Below are positions 17,069-25,454 of a stretch of 64,000 bases of DNA, one piece after another. The DNA is from Castellaniella sp049673105 (lineage in GTDB: Bacteria; Pseudomonadota; Gammaproteobacteria; Burkholderiales; Burkholderiaceae_B): positions 21,011 through 85,010 of the forward strand of contig NZ_JBATXG010000005.1 in NCBI RefSeq assembly GCF_049673105.1, read 5' to 3'. Made by a program: the position numbers and the translations under genes. Below the pieces are notes generated by a model. It searched no databases and was not told where the DNA came from. It saw only the letters and a list, made by a program, of their open reading frames with translations. The first letter of the stretch is position 1; each line of letters starts with the position of its first letter.

Positions 17069-17548
17069 TTAGTTCAGGCCGGCCTTGTCCAGCCCGTATT
17101 GTTTGTCTGCCGAGCCCGGCACCGACCGGAACGCCACCCCCAGGCGGTTCCAGCCATTGATGCCGACGACCAGGAATGTCAGGTCGGCCAGTTCTTGCTC
17201 GGACAGCTGTGCGCGCACCTGCTTGAACAGCTCGTCGGAGATGCCGTGGGGCGGCAGCTGGGTCAGGGCCTCGGTCCATTCCAGGATGGCTTTTTCCTTG
17301 GCGTCGAACAGCGGCGATTCGCGCCAGACGGCGACGTGATGCAGCCGCAATTCGCGTTCGCCCGCGAGTTTGCCTTCTTTGACGTGCATGTCCACGCAAA
17401 AGGCGCAGCCATTGATCTGCGAAGCGCGCAGCGTGACCAGATGGCCGATTTTGGCCAAAAATGGGTTTTTATGCAGCGTCTGGCTGAATTCGGAATATTT
17501 TTGGGCGGCTTCGGGCGAAGCCTGAAAATAATTGAGACGTTGAGTCAT
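17069..17548 (-). CDS. Carboxymuconolactone decarboxylase/AhpD-like protein
   Basis: This is a 159-aa AhpD-fold protein. The redox-type motif is INGCAFCVDMHVKEG (CxxC followed by a histidine four residues on), and the C-terminal half contains LTFLVVGINGWNRLGVAFR. Such stand-alone proteins are thought to act as peroxidase-linked or general thiol reductants. Convergent with the PLP-enzyme gene, with a GC-rich 60-bp gap between. No partner peroxiredoxin lies nearby. Confidence 0.88.
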   Translation of the reverse strand: MTQRLNYFQASPEAAQKYSEFSQTLHKNPFLAKIGHLVTLRASQINGCAFCVDMHVKEGKLAGERELRLHHVAVWRESPLFDAKEKAILEWTEALTQLPPHGISDELFKQVRAQLSEQELADLTFLVVGINGWNRLGVAFRSVPGSADKQYGLDKAGLN

Positions 17549-17660
17549 GGTGTCGATCCGAAAGGGTTCATCAAACGAACTTTTTCATTCTGCACTGTTT
17601 TGGTCCTGATTGCTGCAAAGCCCTTATGGCAAGCAGGCCTGGCCATATAAGGTCAGGGTA

Positions 17661-19115
17661 TTACAGGTATGGGCTGGCCAGCCAGATGATGCGGTTGCGC
17701 AACTGCTTCAGAAAGGGGATGGCGTTCAGGGATTCCCGCGTGACAAGGTCCGCCTGGGCGATTTCGCCGTCGATGCGCTCGGCGATCTGGCGGGCCATCG
17801 CGGAATCGTAGATTTCCATGTCCAGCTCGAAATTCAGCCGCAGGCTGCGCGGGTCCATATTCGACGAGCCCACATAGGACCAGCCCTCGTCGATGGTGAT
17901 CAGTTTGGAATGATCGAAATTGCCCCGACTGCGCCAGATCCGGCAGCCGCCGGCGATGACCTGCGCCAGCTGGGCCGTCATGGCGTAGTTCACCAGCCGC
18001 AGATTATTGCGCCCGGGGATCACGATATCCACCTGAATGCCTCGGCGGGCCGCGGTGTTCAGGGCGCCCATCAAGGTCTGGTCGGGCAGAAAATAGGGGG
18101 ATTGAATGCGCACGCGCCGTTGGGCGACGGCCAGCGCGCCCAGCAGCACATTGTGCGTGGCGGCGATGAAGCGGTCCGGGCTGGACCGGACGCAGCGGGC
18201 AGGCACCTGCGGCTGCGGCGCTTCGGCGGTGCGCAAGCACCAGTCCTCGATGCGCAGCCGTTCGCGGGTAGTGAATTCCCAGTCGTTGGCAAAGACTGCG
18301 AACAACTGCGTGGCCGCCGGCCCTTCGACGCGGAAATGCGTGTCGCTGGCGGCGTGGCGCCCGGCCAGGGATGTCATGAAGCTCTCGCGGATGTTCATCC
18401 CGCCCATGAAGCCCAGGTGACCATCGACGAACAGGATCTTGCGGTGGCTGCGCAGGTTGGCGTAAGGCATGCGCAGGCCCAGCATATTGGACATGAACAG
18501 TTCCGTGCGGATGCCGTAGCGGCGCAGCAGGTGGATGATGGGCGGGCGGGAATATTTGGATCCCACCGAGTCGATCAGCACCCGGATGACGATGCCCCGT
18601 TCGTGGGCGCGGCGCAGCGCCTCGGCAAACTGCAGGCCGATCCGGTCGTGGTCGAAGATATAGCTTTGCAAGGCGATGCAGTGTGCGGCCTCGTCGATGG
18701 CCTGCAGCATGGCGGGGTAGGCTTGGTCGCCGCTGTCGAGCAGGGTGATGTGATTGCCGCCATGCAGGGGAAAGCGGCTGACGCGGTCGCATAGCACCCG
18801 CAGTGATGCGAACTGCGGACCGGCCAGCGGGGCGATATCGCCGGCAGGTTCGCTGGCGTGATTGACGTAGTCCTTGATCAGCCGGCTGCGCTGGGTGGAC
18901 AACTGGTCGTGGCGGATGCGGTTGATGCCGGCCACCAGATACAGAAAGGGTCCCAGAAAGGGCGACATCAGGACGACCCCGACCCAGGCGATGGCGGCGC
19001 GCACGTCGTTCTTGTTCATGGCCGCGTGAATGGCGGTGAAGATGCTGATCGTCAACGATATCGCGGCAATCAGATGCGGCCAGTAATCGGTCAGGAATTG
19101 GGTGATGGCCAGCAT
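17661..19115 (-). CDS. Cardiolipin synthase-type phospholipase D enzyme
   Basis: This membrane enzyme condenses phosphatidylglycerol to cardiolipin or carries out a related phosphatidyl transfer. It has 484 aa: two N-terminal helices with the PLDc_N pattern (AAIAWVGVVLMSPFLGPFLYL) and two phospholipase-D HKD motifs, RSHRKILFVDG and FDHSKLITIDEGWSYVGSSNMDPRS. The first motif is HRK and the second HSK, both catalytically plausible. A small gene of unknown function ends 3 nt before its start and is probably co-transcribed. Confidence 0.93.
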   Translation of the reverse strand: MLAITQFLTDYWPHLIAAISLTISIFTAIHAAMNKNDVRAAIAWVGVVLMSPFLGPFLYLVAGINRIRHDQLSTQRSRLIKDYVNHASEPAGDIAPLAGPQFASLRVLCDRVSRFPLHGGNHITLLDSGDQAYPAMLQAIDEAAHCIALQSYIFDHDRIGLQFAEALRRAHERGIVIRVLIDSVGSKYSRPPIIHLLRRYGIRTELFMSNMLGLRMPYANLRSHRKILFVDGHLGFMGGMNIRESFMTSLAGRHAASDTHFRVEGPAATQLFAVFANDWEFTTRERLRIEDWCLRTAEAPQPQVPARCVRSSPDRFIAATHNVLLGALAVAQRRVRIQSPYFLPDQTLMGALNTAARRGIQVDIVIPGRNNLRLVNYAMTAQLAQVIAGGCRIWRSRGNFDHSKLITIDEGWSYVGSSNMDPRSLRLNFELDMEIYDSAMARQIAERIDGEIAQADLVTRESLNAIPFLKQLRNRIIWLASPYL

Positions 19116-19118
19116 GGT

Positions 19119-19367
19119 TCAGCTTCCGTCGGCGACGGCGGGACGCTGTTGCAGCGATTCCAGCCAGTCGGGGTTGGGGTGTCCCTGGCCAGCGTATTGC
19201 TGATTGCGGGAATTCGCGCGCCAGACCCCGCCGCCGATGCCGGGTACGGGTTCGGTCCGGTACCAGAACCAGCGGCCATCCTCGTCCTGTGCGGCCCAGT
19301 TCCAGTCCGGCGGCGCAGTGGACCAGTCGGGGTGAGACAAGGACGGGGCAGGACGATTCGGGCTCAT
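19119..19367 (-). CDS. Small tryptophan-rich protein of unknown function
   Basis: The 82-aa reading ends 3 nt before the cardiolipin synthase start, on the same strand. It has no signal peptide or membrane helix but is rich in tryptophan and proline (about seven Trp, e.g. PDWSTAPPDWNWAAQDEDGRWFWYRTEP). The spacing and composition argue for a real, co-translated gene; I do not recognise the family. The acidic WxW segments resemble a short ligand-binding or WW-like element, but that is only appearance. Confidence 0.6.
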   Translation of the reverse strand: MSPNRPAPSLSHPDWSTAPPDWNWAAQDEDGRWFWYRTEPVPGIGGGVWRANSRNQQYAGQGHPNPDWLESLQQRPAVADGS

Positions 19368-19443
19368 GGGGTTCCGGGCGGGTAGGGCAGTTGCAGGCGC
19401 CCCGTACCAGCGCCTGGGGCGCCAAGGCGACCGTCAGGCCCGG

Positions 19444-19914
19444 CTAGTGCGCGGCGACCAGATTCTGACGAATCTTGTCATAACCCAGGTTGAAAAGAAA
19501 CCCGTAGGGCAGGTAGAACAGCACGAAGCCGATATCCAGCACCAATGCATGCCACAGGGAAATGTCCAGCCACCAGGCGACGAAGGGAATGGCGATGATG
19601 ATCAGGCCGCCCTCGAAGCCGCAGGCGTGGCCCACGCGCACCCAATAGGTGCGGTCAAATCCCCAATGGGCCTGCAGGCGGTCGAACAGCCAGTTGTAGA
19701 GCATGTTCCAGAGGACGGCGATGGTGGCGATGACGGCGGTCAGGACGCTCATGTCCATGATGGACCGGCCTGTGATCCAGGCCGCCAACGGGGCGGATAT
19801 GCCGATAGCCAGGACTTCGAACGTGAGCGCGTGAAGAATGCGCTCGGACAGTGATCGATGATGAATCTGCATGCGGGATGCTTGCGATGGAGGCAGTGTC
19901 GTCACTGCATTCAT
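19444..19914 (-). CDS. PACE-family multidrug efflux protein (chlorhexidine type)
   Basis: The 156-aa inner-membrane protein has four helices arranged as two bacterial-transmembrane-pair units. The first unit begins RILHALTFEVLAIGIS, containing the membrane glutamate typical of AceI-type transporters, and includes VLWNMLYNWLFD. The second begins RVGHACGFEGGLIIIAIPFVAWWL. The family exports biguanides such as chlorhexidine and possibly natural polyamines. It stands alone, next to tRNA-His. Confidence 0.88.
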   Translation of the reverse strand: MNAVTTLPPSQASRMQIHHRSLSERILHALTFEVLAIGISAPLAAWITGRSIMDMSVLTAVIATIAVLWNMLYNWLFDRLQAHWGFDRTYWVRVGHACGFEGGLIIIAIPFVAWWLDISLWHALVLDIGFVLFYLPYGFLFNLGYDKIRQNLVAAH

Positions 19915-19963
19915 GCATCACAGGCGGGGTCGTCCCCGCCTGGCCGGAAAACCGGAAGATAGA

Positions 19964-20039
19964 TGGGGTGACCGATGGGGCTCGAACCCACGACAACCGG
20001 AATCACAATCCGGGACTCTACCAACTGAGCTACGGCCAC
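19964..20039 (-). tRNA. tRNA-His (anticodon GUG)
   Basis: The minus strand reads GGTGGCCGTAGCTCAGTTGG, an anticodon arm CCGGA-TTGTGAT-TCCGG (GTG) and a T-arm GTGGGTTCGAGCCCCAT. The extra G at -1 pairs with the discriminator C, diagnostic for histidine. CCA is encoded (19964-19966). Confidence 0.97.
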
Positions 20040-20190
20040 CGCCGAAAGAAGAGGAATTCTAGCATGGTTAAAAACCTTTTGCTGAAATGCGGGTAAGCCC
20101 TTGATCAGCGCTGCATTTTCGGTCATGTTATGGGTTGTGGCTTGATCGGGCCGGCTCAGACAGTCGGGCCTCTTTCCAAGGAAGCGCTAT

Positions 20191-20817
20191 ATGGCACATA
20201 TTTTCGTCGTCCACCCCGAAAACCCGCAATCGCGCCTGTTGCAACAGGCCGCCGACCTGCTCTCCGAGGGGGGGCTGGTTGCTGTCCCGACGGATTCCAG
20301 CTATGCCGTTGTCGCCAGGTTGGACGACAAGGCCGCCGCCGACAGCCTGCGGCGCCTGCGCGGCCTGGATGATCGCCATCACCTGACCCTGCTGTGCCGC
20401 GATCTGGCGGAAATCAGCCATTTCGCCAAAATCGAGAACACCCACTACCGCTTGCTGAAACTGGCGACGCCCGGCCCTTGGACCTTCATCCTGGAAGCCA
20501 CCAAAGAAGTTCCCCGCCGGGTCTCGCATCCCTCGCGCAAGACCATCGGCATCCGGGTGCCCGACCACCGGGTGGCGCGTGCCTTGATCGAGGCCGTCGG
20601 GTCGCCGCTGCTGTCCACCACGCTGATTCCACAGGGCGAGGCCCTGCCGCTGAACGACGCCCAGGACATCCTGGCCCGCTACCAGCACGATCTGGCCGCC
20701 ATCGTCGATGGCGGCGCCTGCCCCTTCGATCCGACCACCGTCATCGATCTGACCCAGGATGCCCCGCAGGTGGTGCGGGTGGGGCGCGGCGATCCGGCCA
20801 CGCTGGGGCTGCAATAG
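20191..20817 (+). CDS. YciO/TsaC/Sua5 family protein
   Basis: The 208-aa cytosolic protein has the YrdC fold. The N-terminal GGLVAVPTDSSYAVVARLDD corresponds to the substrate-binding segment of threonylcarbamoyl-AMP synthases, and RLRGLDDRHHLTLLCRDLAEIS and TPGPWTFILEATKEVPRR are typical of the YciO branch. TsaC/Sua5 makes threonylcarbamoyl-AMP for tRNA t6A; YciO proteins are close relatives whose activity is weaker or less certain, so both remain possible. The metalloprotease gene follows after 54 bp on the same strand. Confidence 0.88.
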   Translation: MAHIFVVHPENPQSRLLQQAADLLSEGGLVAVPTDSSYAVVARLDDKAAADSLRRLRGLDDRHHLTLLCRDLAEISHFAKIENTHYRLLKLATPGPWTFILEATKEVPRRVSHPSRKTIGIRVPDHRVARALIEAVGSPLLSTTLIPQGEALPLNDAQDILARYQHDLAAIVDGGACPFDPTTVIDLTQDAPQVVRVGRGDPATLGLQ

Positions 20818-20871
20818 CGGTTATGCTTGCGGGGATTGTCGGCGCGGGCCGACTCCCTTGTCTGCCGTTTC

Positions 20872-21525
20872 ATGGATCAACTCATCCAGACCATTACGGT
20901 CTACGCCCTGCCGGTCTTGCTGGCCATCACGCTGCACGAGGCTGCTCACGGCTATGTGGCGTTGCTGTTCGGCGACCCGACAGCCAAACAGGCGGGCCGC
21001 ATCAGCCTGAATCCGGTGCGTCATATCGACCCCATGGGCACCATCGTCGTGCCTCTGGTGCTGCTGCTGGTCACGCGCTTCATGGGCGGCGGCCTGCTGT
21101 TTGGCTGGGCCAAGCCGGTGCCCGTCGACTGGAGCCGCCTGCGCCGACCGAAACAGGACATGCTGTGGGTGGCGCTGGCCGGGCCGGCGTCCAACCTGCT
21201 GCAGGCGGTCCTCTGGGTGCTGTTCTGGCGCTTGATGCTGTCCACGGGCATCGCTCAGGGCAACGATAGCTTCTGGGTCCTGATGGCCCATGCCGGCGTG
21301 CAGGTCAATCTGATCCTGATGGCGTTGAATTTGCTGCCGCTGCCGCCGCTGGATGGCGGGCGTATCGTCTTCAGTCTGTTGCCTCCGCGTCTGGCTTGGC
21401 AGTACGGTCGGATAGAACCGTATGGGGTGGTCATCCTGATCCTGTTGATGATGATGGGATGGCTCTGGCCCCTGATGGTGCCCTTGCTGAAATTTGGCGA
21501 ATGGATCGTCAACGGATTTTTGTAA
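20872..21525 (+). CDS. Site-2-protease-like M50 membrane metalloprotease
   Basis: This integral-membrane zinc protease of 217 aa cleaves within or near membranes; its substrate is unknown. HEAAH (His22, Glu23, His26) is the zinc and catalytic site in the first helices, and NLLPLPPLDGGRIVFSLLPP supplies the third ligand Asp. FGWAKPVPVD is typical of the short M50 proteins. ATG 20872 is chosen over an in-frame TTG 45 nt upstream because the family begins at the first helix. No PDZ or CBS domain is present. Confidence 0.9.
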   Translation: MDQLIQTITVYALPVLLAITLHEAAHGYVALLFGDPTAKQAGRISLNPVRHIDPMGTIVVPLVLLLVTRFMGGGLLFGWAKPVPVDWSRLRRPKQDMLWVALAGPASNLLQAVLWVLFWRLMLSTGIAQGNDSFWVLMAHAGVQVNLILMALNLLPLPPLDGGRIVFSLLPPRLAWQYGRIEPYGVVILILLMMMGWLWPLMVPLLKFGEWIVNGFL

Positions 21526-21606
21526 GTCAGGCGCGCGAATCCGGTAAACTTGCTTTTTTCACCGCCTGGGATATCGCCTGGGCGTTTTTCGGAGACATTC
21601 TTCATC

Positions 21607-22509
21607 ATGGCCGGTGCGGATTCATCCCTTCCAGTTTTTCAGGGCAGTATGGTCGCCCTGGTCACGCCCATGCATCCCGATGGGCAACTGGACCTCGATG
21701 CCTTTCGAAAGCTGATCGACTGGCATATTGACCAGGGGACCGACGCCCTGGTGGTGGTCGGGACGTCGGGCGAATCGCCCACGGTCACGGTGCAGGAACA
21801 AGCCGAATTGATCGAACTGGCGGTGCGCCATTCCAACGGGCGCATCCCCGTCATCGCCGGCACGGGCGGCAATTCCACCGCCGAGGCCATCGAACTGCAG
21901 CGTCACGCTTATGCGGCGGGCGCGGTGGCGGGGCTGACGGTGGTGCCCTACTACAACAAGCCTTCCCAGGAAGGCCTGTACCAGCATTTCCGCGCGATCG
22001 CCGAATCCGTTGAACTGCCCAGCATTCTGTACAACGTGCCTGGCCGCACGGTGGCTGATCTGTCCAATGACACCATCCTGCGTCTGGCTCAGGTGCCTGG
22101 CATCATCGGCGTGAAAGACGCCACGGGCAGTATCGCCAGGGGCGCGCAGCTCATCGCCGCCGCTCCGGCGGGTTTCCACGTCATCAGCGGCGACGATGCC
22201 ACGGCGGCTGCCCTGATGCTGCTGGGCGGGCGGGGCAATATTTCCGTCACGGCCAACGTCGCGCCGCGGCTGATGCACGAACTGTGCGCCGCCGCGCTGC
22301 GCGGCGACGTACCCGAAACGCGGCGTTTGAATACGCTGCTGGCAGCGCTTAGCCATGTGCTGTTCCTGGAAGCCAATCCGATCCCCGTGAAATGGGCGGC
22401 GGCTGAAATGGGCCTGATTCAGCTGGGCTATCGCCTGCCTTTGACGCCTTTATCCGATTCCTTCCGCACGGTGGTGCGCCAAGCCTTGATTGATGCAGGT
22501 TGCCTCTGA
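21607..22509 (+). CDS. dapA: 4-hydroxy-tetrahydrodipicolinate synthase
   Basis: This enzyme condenses pyruvate with aspartate semialdehyde, the first committed step of lysine and diaminopimelate synthesis. The 300-aa TIM barrel has the Schiff-base lysine in GVKDATG, the catalytic tyrosine in LYNVPGRT, and GTSGESPTV near the N-terminus. ATG 21607 follows GGAGAC at about 10 nt; the longer reading adds a non-conserved leader. bamC starts 1 nt after its stop, the same order as in E. coli. lysC, the preceding step of the pathway, lies at 48 kb in the window. Confidence 0.96.
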   Translation: MAGADSSLPVFQGSMVALVTPMHPDGQLDLDAFRKLIDWHIDQGTDALVVVGTSGESPTVTVQEQAELIELAVRHSNGRIPVIAGTGGNSTAEAIELQRHAYAAGAVAGLTVVPYYNKPSQEGLYQHFRAIAESVELPSILYNVPGRTVADLSNDTILRLAQVPGIIGVKDATGSIARGAQLIAAAPAGFHVISGDDATAAALMLLGGRGNISVTANVAPRLMHELCAAALRGDVPETRRLNTLLAALSHVLFLEANPIPVKWAAAEMGLIQLGYRLPLTPLSDSFRTVVRQALIDAGCL

Positions 22510-22510
22510 C

Positions 22511-23635
22511 ATGATGATGAAACGTATGCCGCTTTCCCTGGTCAGCATCGCGCTGATCAGTTCGTTGGCTGGTTGCTCCACACTTGGGCAGTTGACCGGA
22601 CAATCCGAGTCGATTGAATACAAAAGCACGGTGACGGGCGATCCGCTGTCGATCCCGCCTGATCTGACGCAGGCCAGCGACAATACCCACTACAAGGCCC
22701 CCGAGGGCACGGCCAGCCTCAGCGCCTATTCCGCCAGCCAGCGCAACCAAAGCGCCAATCCGGCGGATCGTGTGCTGCCCCAGTCCGCCGGTATCGAGGT
22801 CATGCGCGACGGCACGTTACGCTGGCTGGTCGTCAGCGAAGCCGCCGAAACCCTGTACCCGAAAATCATCGAATTCTGGGGACAACAGGGGTTCACCATC
22901 CAGTCGCAAAACCCCAAGGTCGGCCTGATCGAGACCGACTGGGCTGAAAACCGCGCCAAGGTCCCCGAGGGCTGGCTGCGCAGCGCCTTGGGCAGTGTGC
23001 TGGACCAGGTCTTCGATAGCGGCGAGCGCGACCGCTTCACGACGCGCCTGGAACGTGTCAATGGCAAGACCGAGGTCTACATCAGCCACCAGCACATGGA
23101 AGAAACCCCCACGATCGACGGCACCGCGTTCAAATGGGTCTTCGGCAAAGAAGATCCGGGTCTGAACGCCGCCATGCTGGCGCGTTTGATGGTGTATCTG
23201 GGAACGGATCAGCAAAAGGCCGCTCAGGACATCAAGAACGCGTCCCAGGATACCGGCGCCGGCACCACGGCCCAACTGGCTGACGGACAGGCATCGCTGA
23301 TGGTGAATGAATCCTTCGACCGCGCCTGGCGGCGTGTCGGGGTGGCCATTGATTCGGCCCGCTTCACCGTCGAAGACCGCAACCGCGATCAGGGCGATTA
23401 CTACATCCGCTATCTGGATACCGACACCGGCGAACAGATCCAGCAGCAGACCGTCTTTGGTCGCATGTTCGGCACCCGCAATGCCGCCGAACCGCAAAAG
23501 CTGCGGGTCCATCTGGCGCAGCAAGGCGGCGGCACCCAGGTCACCGTGCTGAACCAGGACGGCCAGCAGATGACCGACGCGACGGCGCGCCGGATTCTGT
23601 CGGTGCTGGACAATAACCTGAAGACTACACCGTAG
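22511..23635 (+). CDS. bamC: Outer-membrane assembly lipoprotein BamC (NlpB/DapX)
   Basis: BamC is an accessory lipoprotein of the beta-barrel assembly machine. Start ATG 22511 begins ATG-ATG-ATG-AAA one base after the dapA stop. The signal ends in a lipobox with lipidated Cys22 (SSLAGC-STLG). The rest (to 374 aa) has the unstructured N-terminal stretch with YKST and PPDLT, then two helix-grip domains (LVVSEAAETLYPKIIEFWGQ and LMVNESFDRAWRRVGVAID). Its last 11 bp overlap the end of the convergent SDR gene. Confidence 0.93.
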   Translation: MMMKRMPLSLVSIALISSLAGCSTLGQLTGQSESIEYKSTVTGDPLSIPPDLTQASDNTHYKAPEGTASLSAYSASQRNQSANPADRVLPQSAGIEVMRDGTLRWLVVSEAAETLYPKIIEFWGQQGFTIQSQNPKVGLIETDWAENRAKVPEGWLRSALGSVLDQVFDSGERDRFTTRLERVNGKTEVYISHQHMEETPTIDGTAFKWVFGKEDPGLNAAMLARLMVYLGTDQQKAAQDIKNASQDTGAGTTAQLADGQASLMVNESFDRAWRRVGVAIDSARFTVEDRNRDQGDYYIRYLDTDTGEQIQQQTVFGRMFGTRNAAEPQKLRVHLAQQGGGTQVTVLNQDGQQMTDATARRILSVLDNNLKTTP

Positions 23636-24383
23636 GCTTCCCGACCGCCTCCGCCAATGCCACTGCATCCGCTCCGGCATATAGGCGGAGCGGGCCCGCC
23701 GGGTCGTTCGCCGCGCGCCACACGGCTTGCACCACATCCGCCGTGTGGGTGACCGGTTCAGTCGACTGTCTCCATCCCTCGAAGGTGCGCTGTGCCAGGG
23801 TGGAATAGGCATCGGGGATGCCTCCCATCCGGCGCTGGGAGTTCTCGCCGAAGCGAGTCTCGGGCGCTCGGCCTGGCAGTACCAGGCTCACGCGCACATT
23901 GAACTGCCGGAGCTCGAGCGCCAGCGATTCGGTGAACGCATTGACCGCCGCTTTGCTGGCGGTGTACACGGACAGTAGGGGCAATGGCTTCAAGGTCACA
24001 CTTGACGTGATATTCACGATAGCGCCGGTGTTGCGCTTTCTGAACTGAGGCAGCAAGGCCTGGGTCATCGCAATCGTGCCGAAGGTATTCGCTTCGAATA
24101 CCTCTCGCACGGTATCGATCGATGTGCCTTCCAACGCATTCAGTGTTCCGATCCCCGCATTGTTGACCAGAACGTCGATAGGTCCGGCGGCTTCCACCGC
24201 TAGGCGAATGCTTTCTGGATCGGTGACATCCAGGGCAAGCACATGCAAGTGTTCGGAGGTGGGCAGCAGTTCCTCGCGCGGCGAGCGCATCGTGGCGACA
24301 ACTTTCCAGCCGTGGCGGAGGAAGTGTTTGGCCGTTTCGAGGCCGAAGCCGGATGAGCAGCCAGTAATCAGGACTGTTTTCAT
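23625..24383 (-). CDS. Short-chain dehydrogenase/reductase
   Basis: This is a classical SDR of 252 aa. It has the cofactor motif TGCSSGFG (residues 7-14), NNAG, the catalytic serine in NITSSVTL and YTASK. The cysteine in TGCSSGFG and the sequence after the active site resemble oxidoreductases of the retinol-dehydrogenase-like group; the substrate is unknown. It is divergent from an AraC-type regulator with a 97-bp shared promoter region, suggesting that the regulator controls it. Its 3' end overlaps bamC by 11 bp, unusual for unrelated convergent genes. Confidence 0.92.
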   Translation of the reverse strand: MKTVLITGCSSGFGLETAKHFLRHGWKVVATMRSPREELLPTSEHLHVLALDVTDPESIRLAVEAAGPIDVLVNNAGIGTLNALEGTSIDTVREVFEANTFGTIAMTQALLPQFRKRNTGAIVNITSSVTLKPLPLLSVYTASKAAVNAFTESLALELRQFNVRVSLVLPGRAPETRFGENSQRRMGGIPDAYSTLAQRTFEGWRQSTEPVTHTADVVQAVWRAANDPAGPLRLYAGADAVALAEAVGKPTV

Positions 24384-24480
24384 GGGATCCCAGTAAGTGA
24401 GTGTGGTACAGCAAGGATAGAGCCTCGTATCCGGATCTGCTACAGTAGAAAATCCATTTATTTCTTCTTATAGTCCAGTA

Positions 24481-25392
24481 ATGATCGATCCATTCGCTGA
24501 AGTGGTCATGCTGTTGCAGCCTGAGGCTCCGTTCTCGAAGGTCGTCAGCGGGGCGGGGGCCTGGCGCGTGAGCCGCGAAGAATCCGGCCAGACTTTTTAT
24601 TGCGCGATCCTCGAAGGTTCGTGCCTCATCCAGGCTGACGGACATGAGCCGATCACGCTTCAGGAGAATGATTTCATCCTCATTCCCTCGGCGCACCATT
24701 TCGCGATGTCGAGCCTCGAACCCCCACCAGAAGGTATGGACGCCACGCCGGTCGCATTGCCCGATGGTGAATTCAGGTTGGGTGCCACGAGTGCGCCTGC
24801 CGATGTCCGATACCTTGTCGGCTATTGCGTCTTTGGAGCGTCTGACGCGGCTCTGCTGGTGTCGCTCCTTCCTCGACTTCTCCTCGCGCGTGGCGGGCAG
24901 AGGTTGGTGACTCTGGTCCAGCTCGTGGCGGACGAATGCCGCGCGCGCCGCCCTGCGCGCGATGTCATCCTGACCCGTCTGCTGGAAGTGCTATTGGTTG
25001 AAGCGCTCCGGGCTGGCTCAGGGGGCATTGCTTTGCCCGGGCTTTTGCGTGGGCTTGCGGACGAGCGGCTGTCGGTTTCGATACGGTGGATGCATGAAAT
25101 GCCGGCCCGATCCTGGTCGGTCGATCAGTTGGCGAAAGAAGCGGCCCTTTCGCGCTCGGCGTTCTTTGAGCGATTCAACCGCATCATGGGGATGACTCCG
25201 ATGGAGTACCTATTGACTTGGCGGATGGCGTTGGCCAAGAACCTGCTGCGGCGCAGTGAATGCGGCCTTGCCGAGATCGCAGAGCGCGTAGGATACAGTT
25301 CTGTGAACACATTCAGCGTGGCCTTCACTCGCCATGTCGGGCTGCCGCCAAGGCGCTATGCGCGACAGAATCCCGATCTCAGCCAAACTTGA
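24481..25392 (+). CDS. AraC-family transcriptional regulator with cupin sensor domain
   Basis: The 303-aa regulator has an N-terminal cupin-type ligand domain (about residues 5-190; CAILEGSCLIQADGHEPITL, then NDFILIPSAHHFAM) and a C-terminal double helix-turn-helix (about 200-298; SVDQLAKEAALSRSAFFERF and CGLAEIAERVGYSSVNTFSVAF). It belongs to the AraC group usually paired with oxidoreductase genes. The divergent SDR gene is the likely target, and an effector aldehyde or similar molecule is a guess only. Confidence 0.92.
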   Translation: MIDPFAEVVMLLQPEAPFSKVVSGAGAWRVSREESGQTFYCAILEGSCLIQADGHEPITLQENDFILIPSAHHFAMSSLEPPPEGMDATPVALPDGEFRLGATSAPADVRYLVGYCVFGASDAALLVSLLPRLLLARGGQRLVTLVQLVADECRARRPARDVILTRLLEVLLVEALRAGSGGIALPGLLRGLADERLSVSIRWMHEMPARSWSVDQLAKEAALSRSAFFERFNRIMGMTPMEYLLTWRMALAKNLLRRSECGLAEIAERVGYSSVNTFSVAFTRHVGLPPRRYARQNPDLSQT

Positions 25393-25454
25393 AATTTATC
25401 GGTTGTCATGGTGCCATGGCCGGCAACTGCCGCCTCTTTGCGCCAGGAGAAGCA

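Noticed and set aside
15828..17399. Minus-strand open frame of 523 codons over the PLP enzyme
   Set aside because: Antisense to an enzyme with clear PLP motifs; no translation signal.
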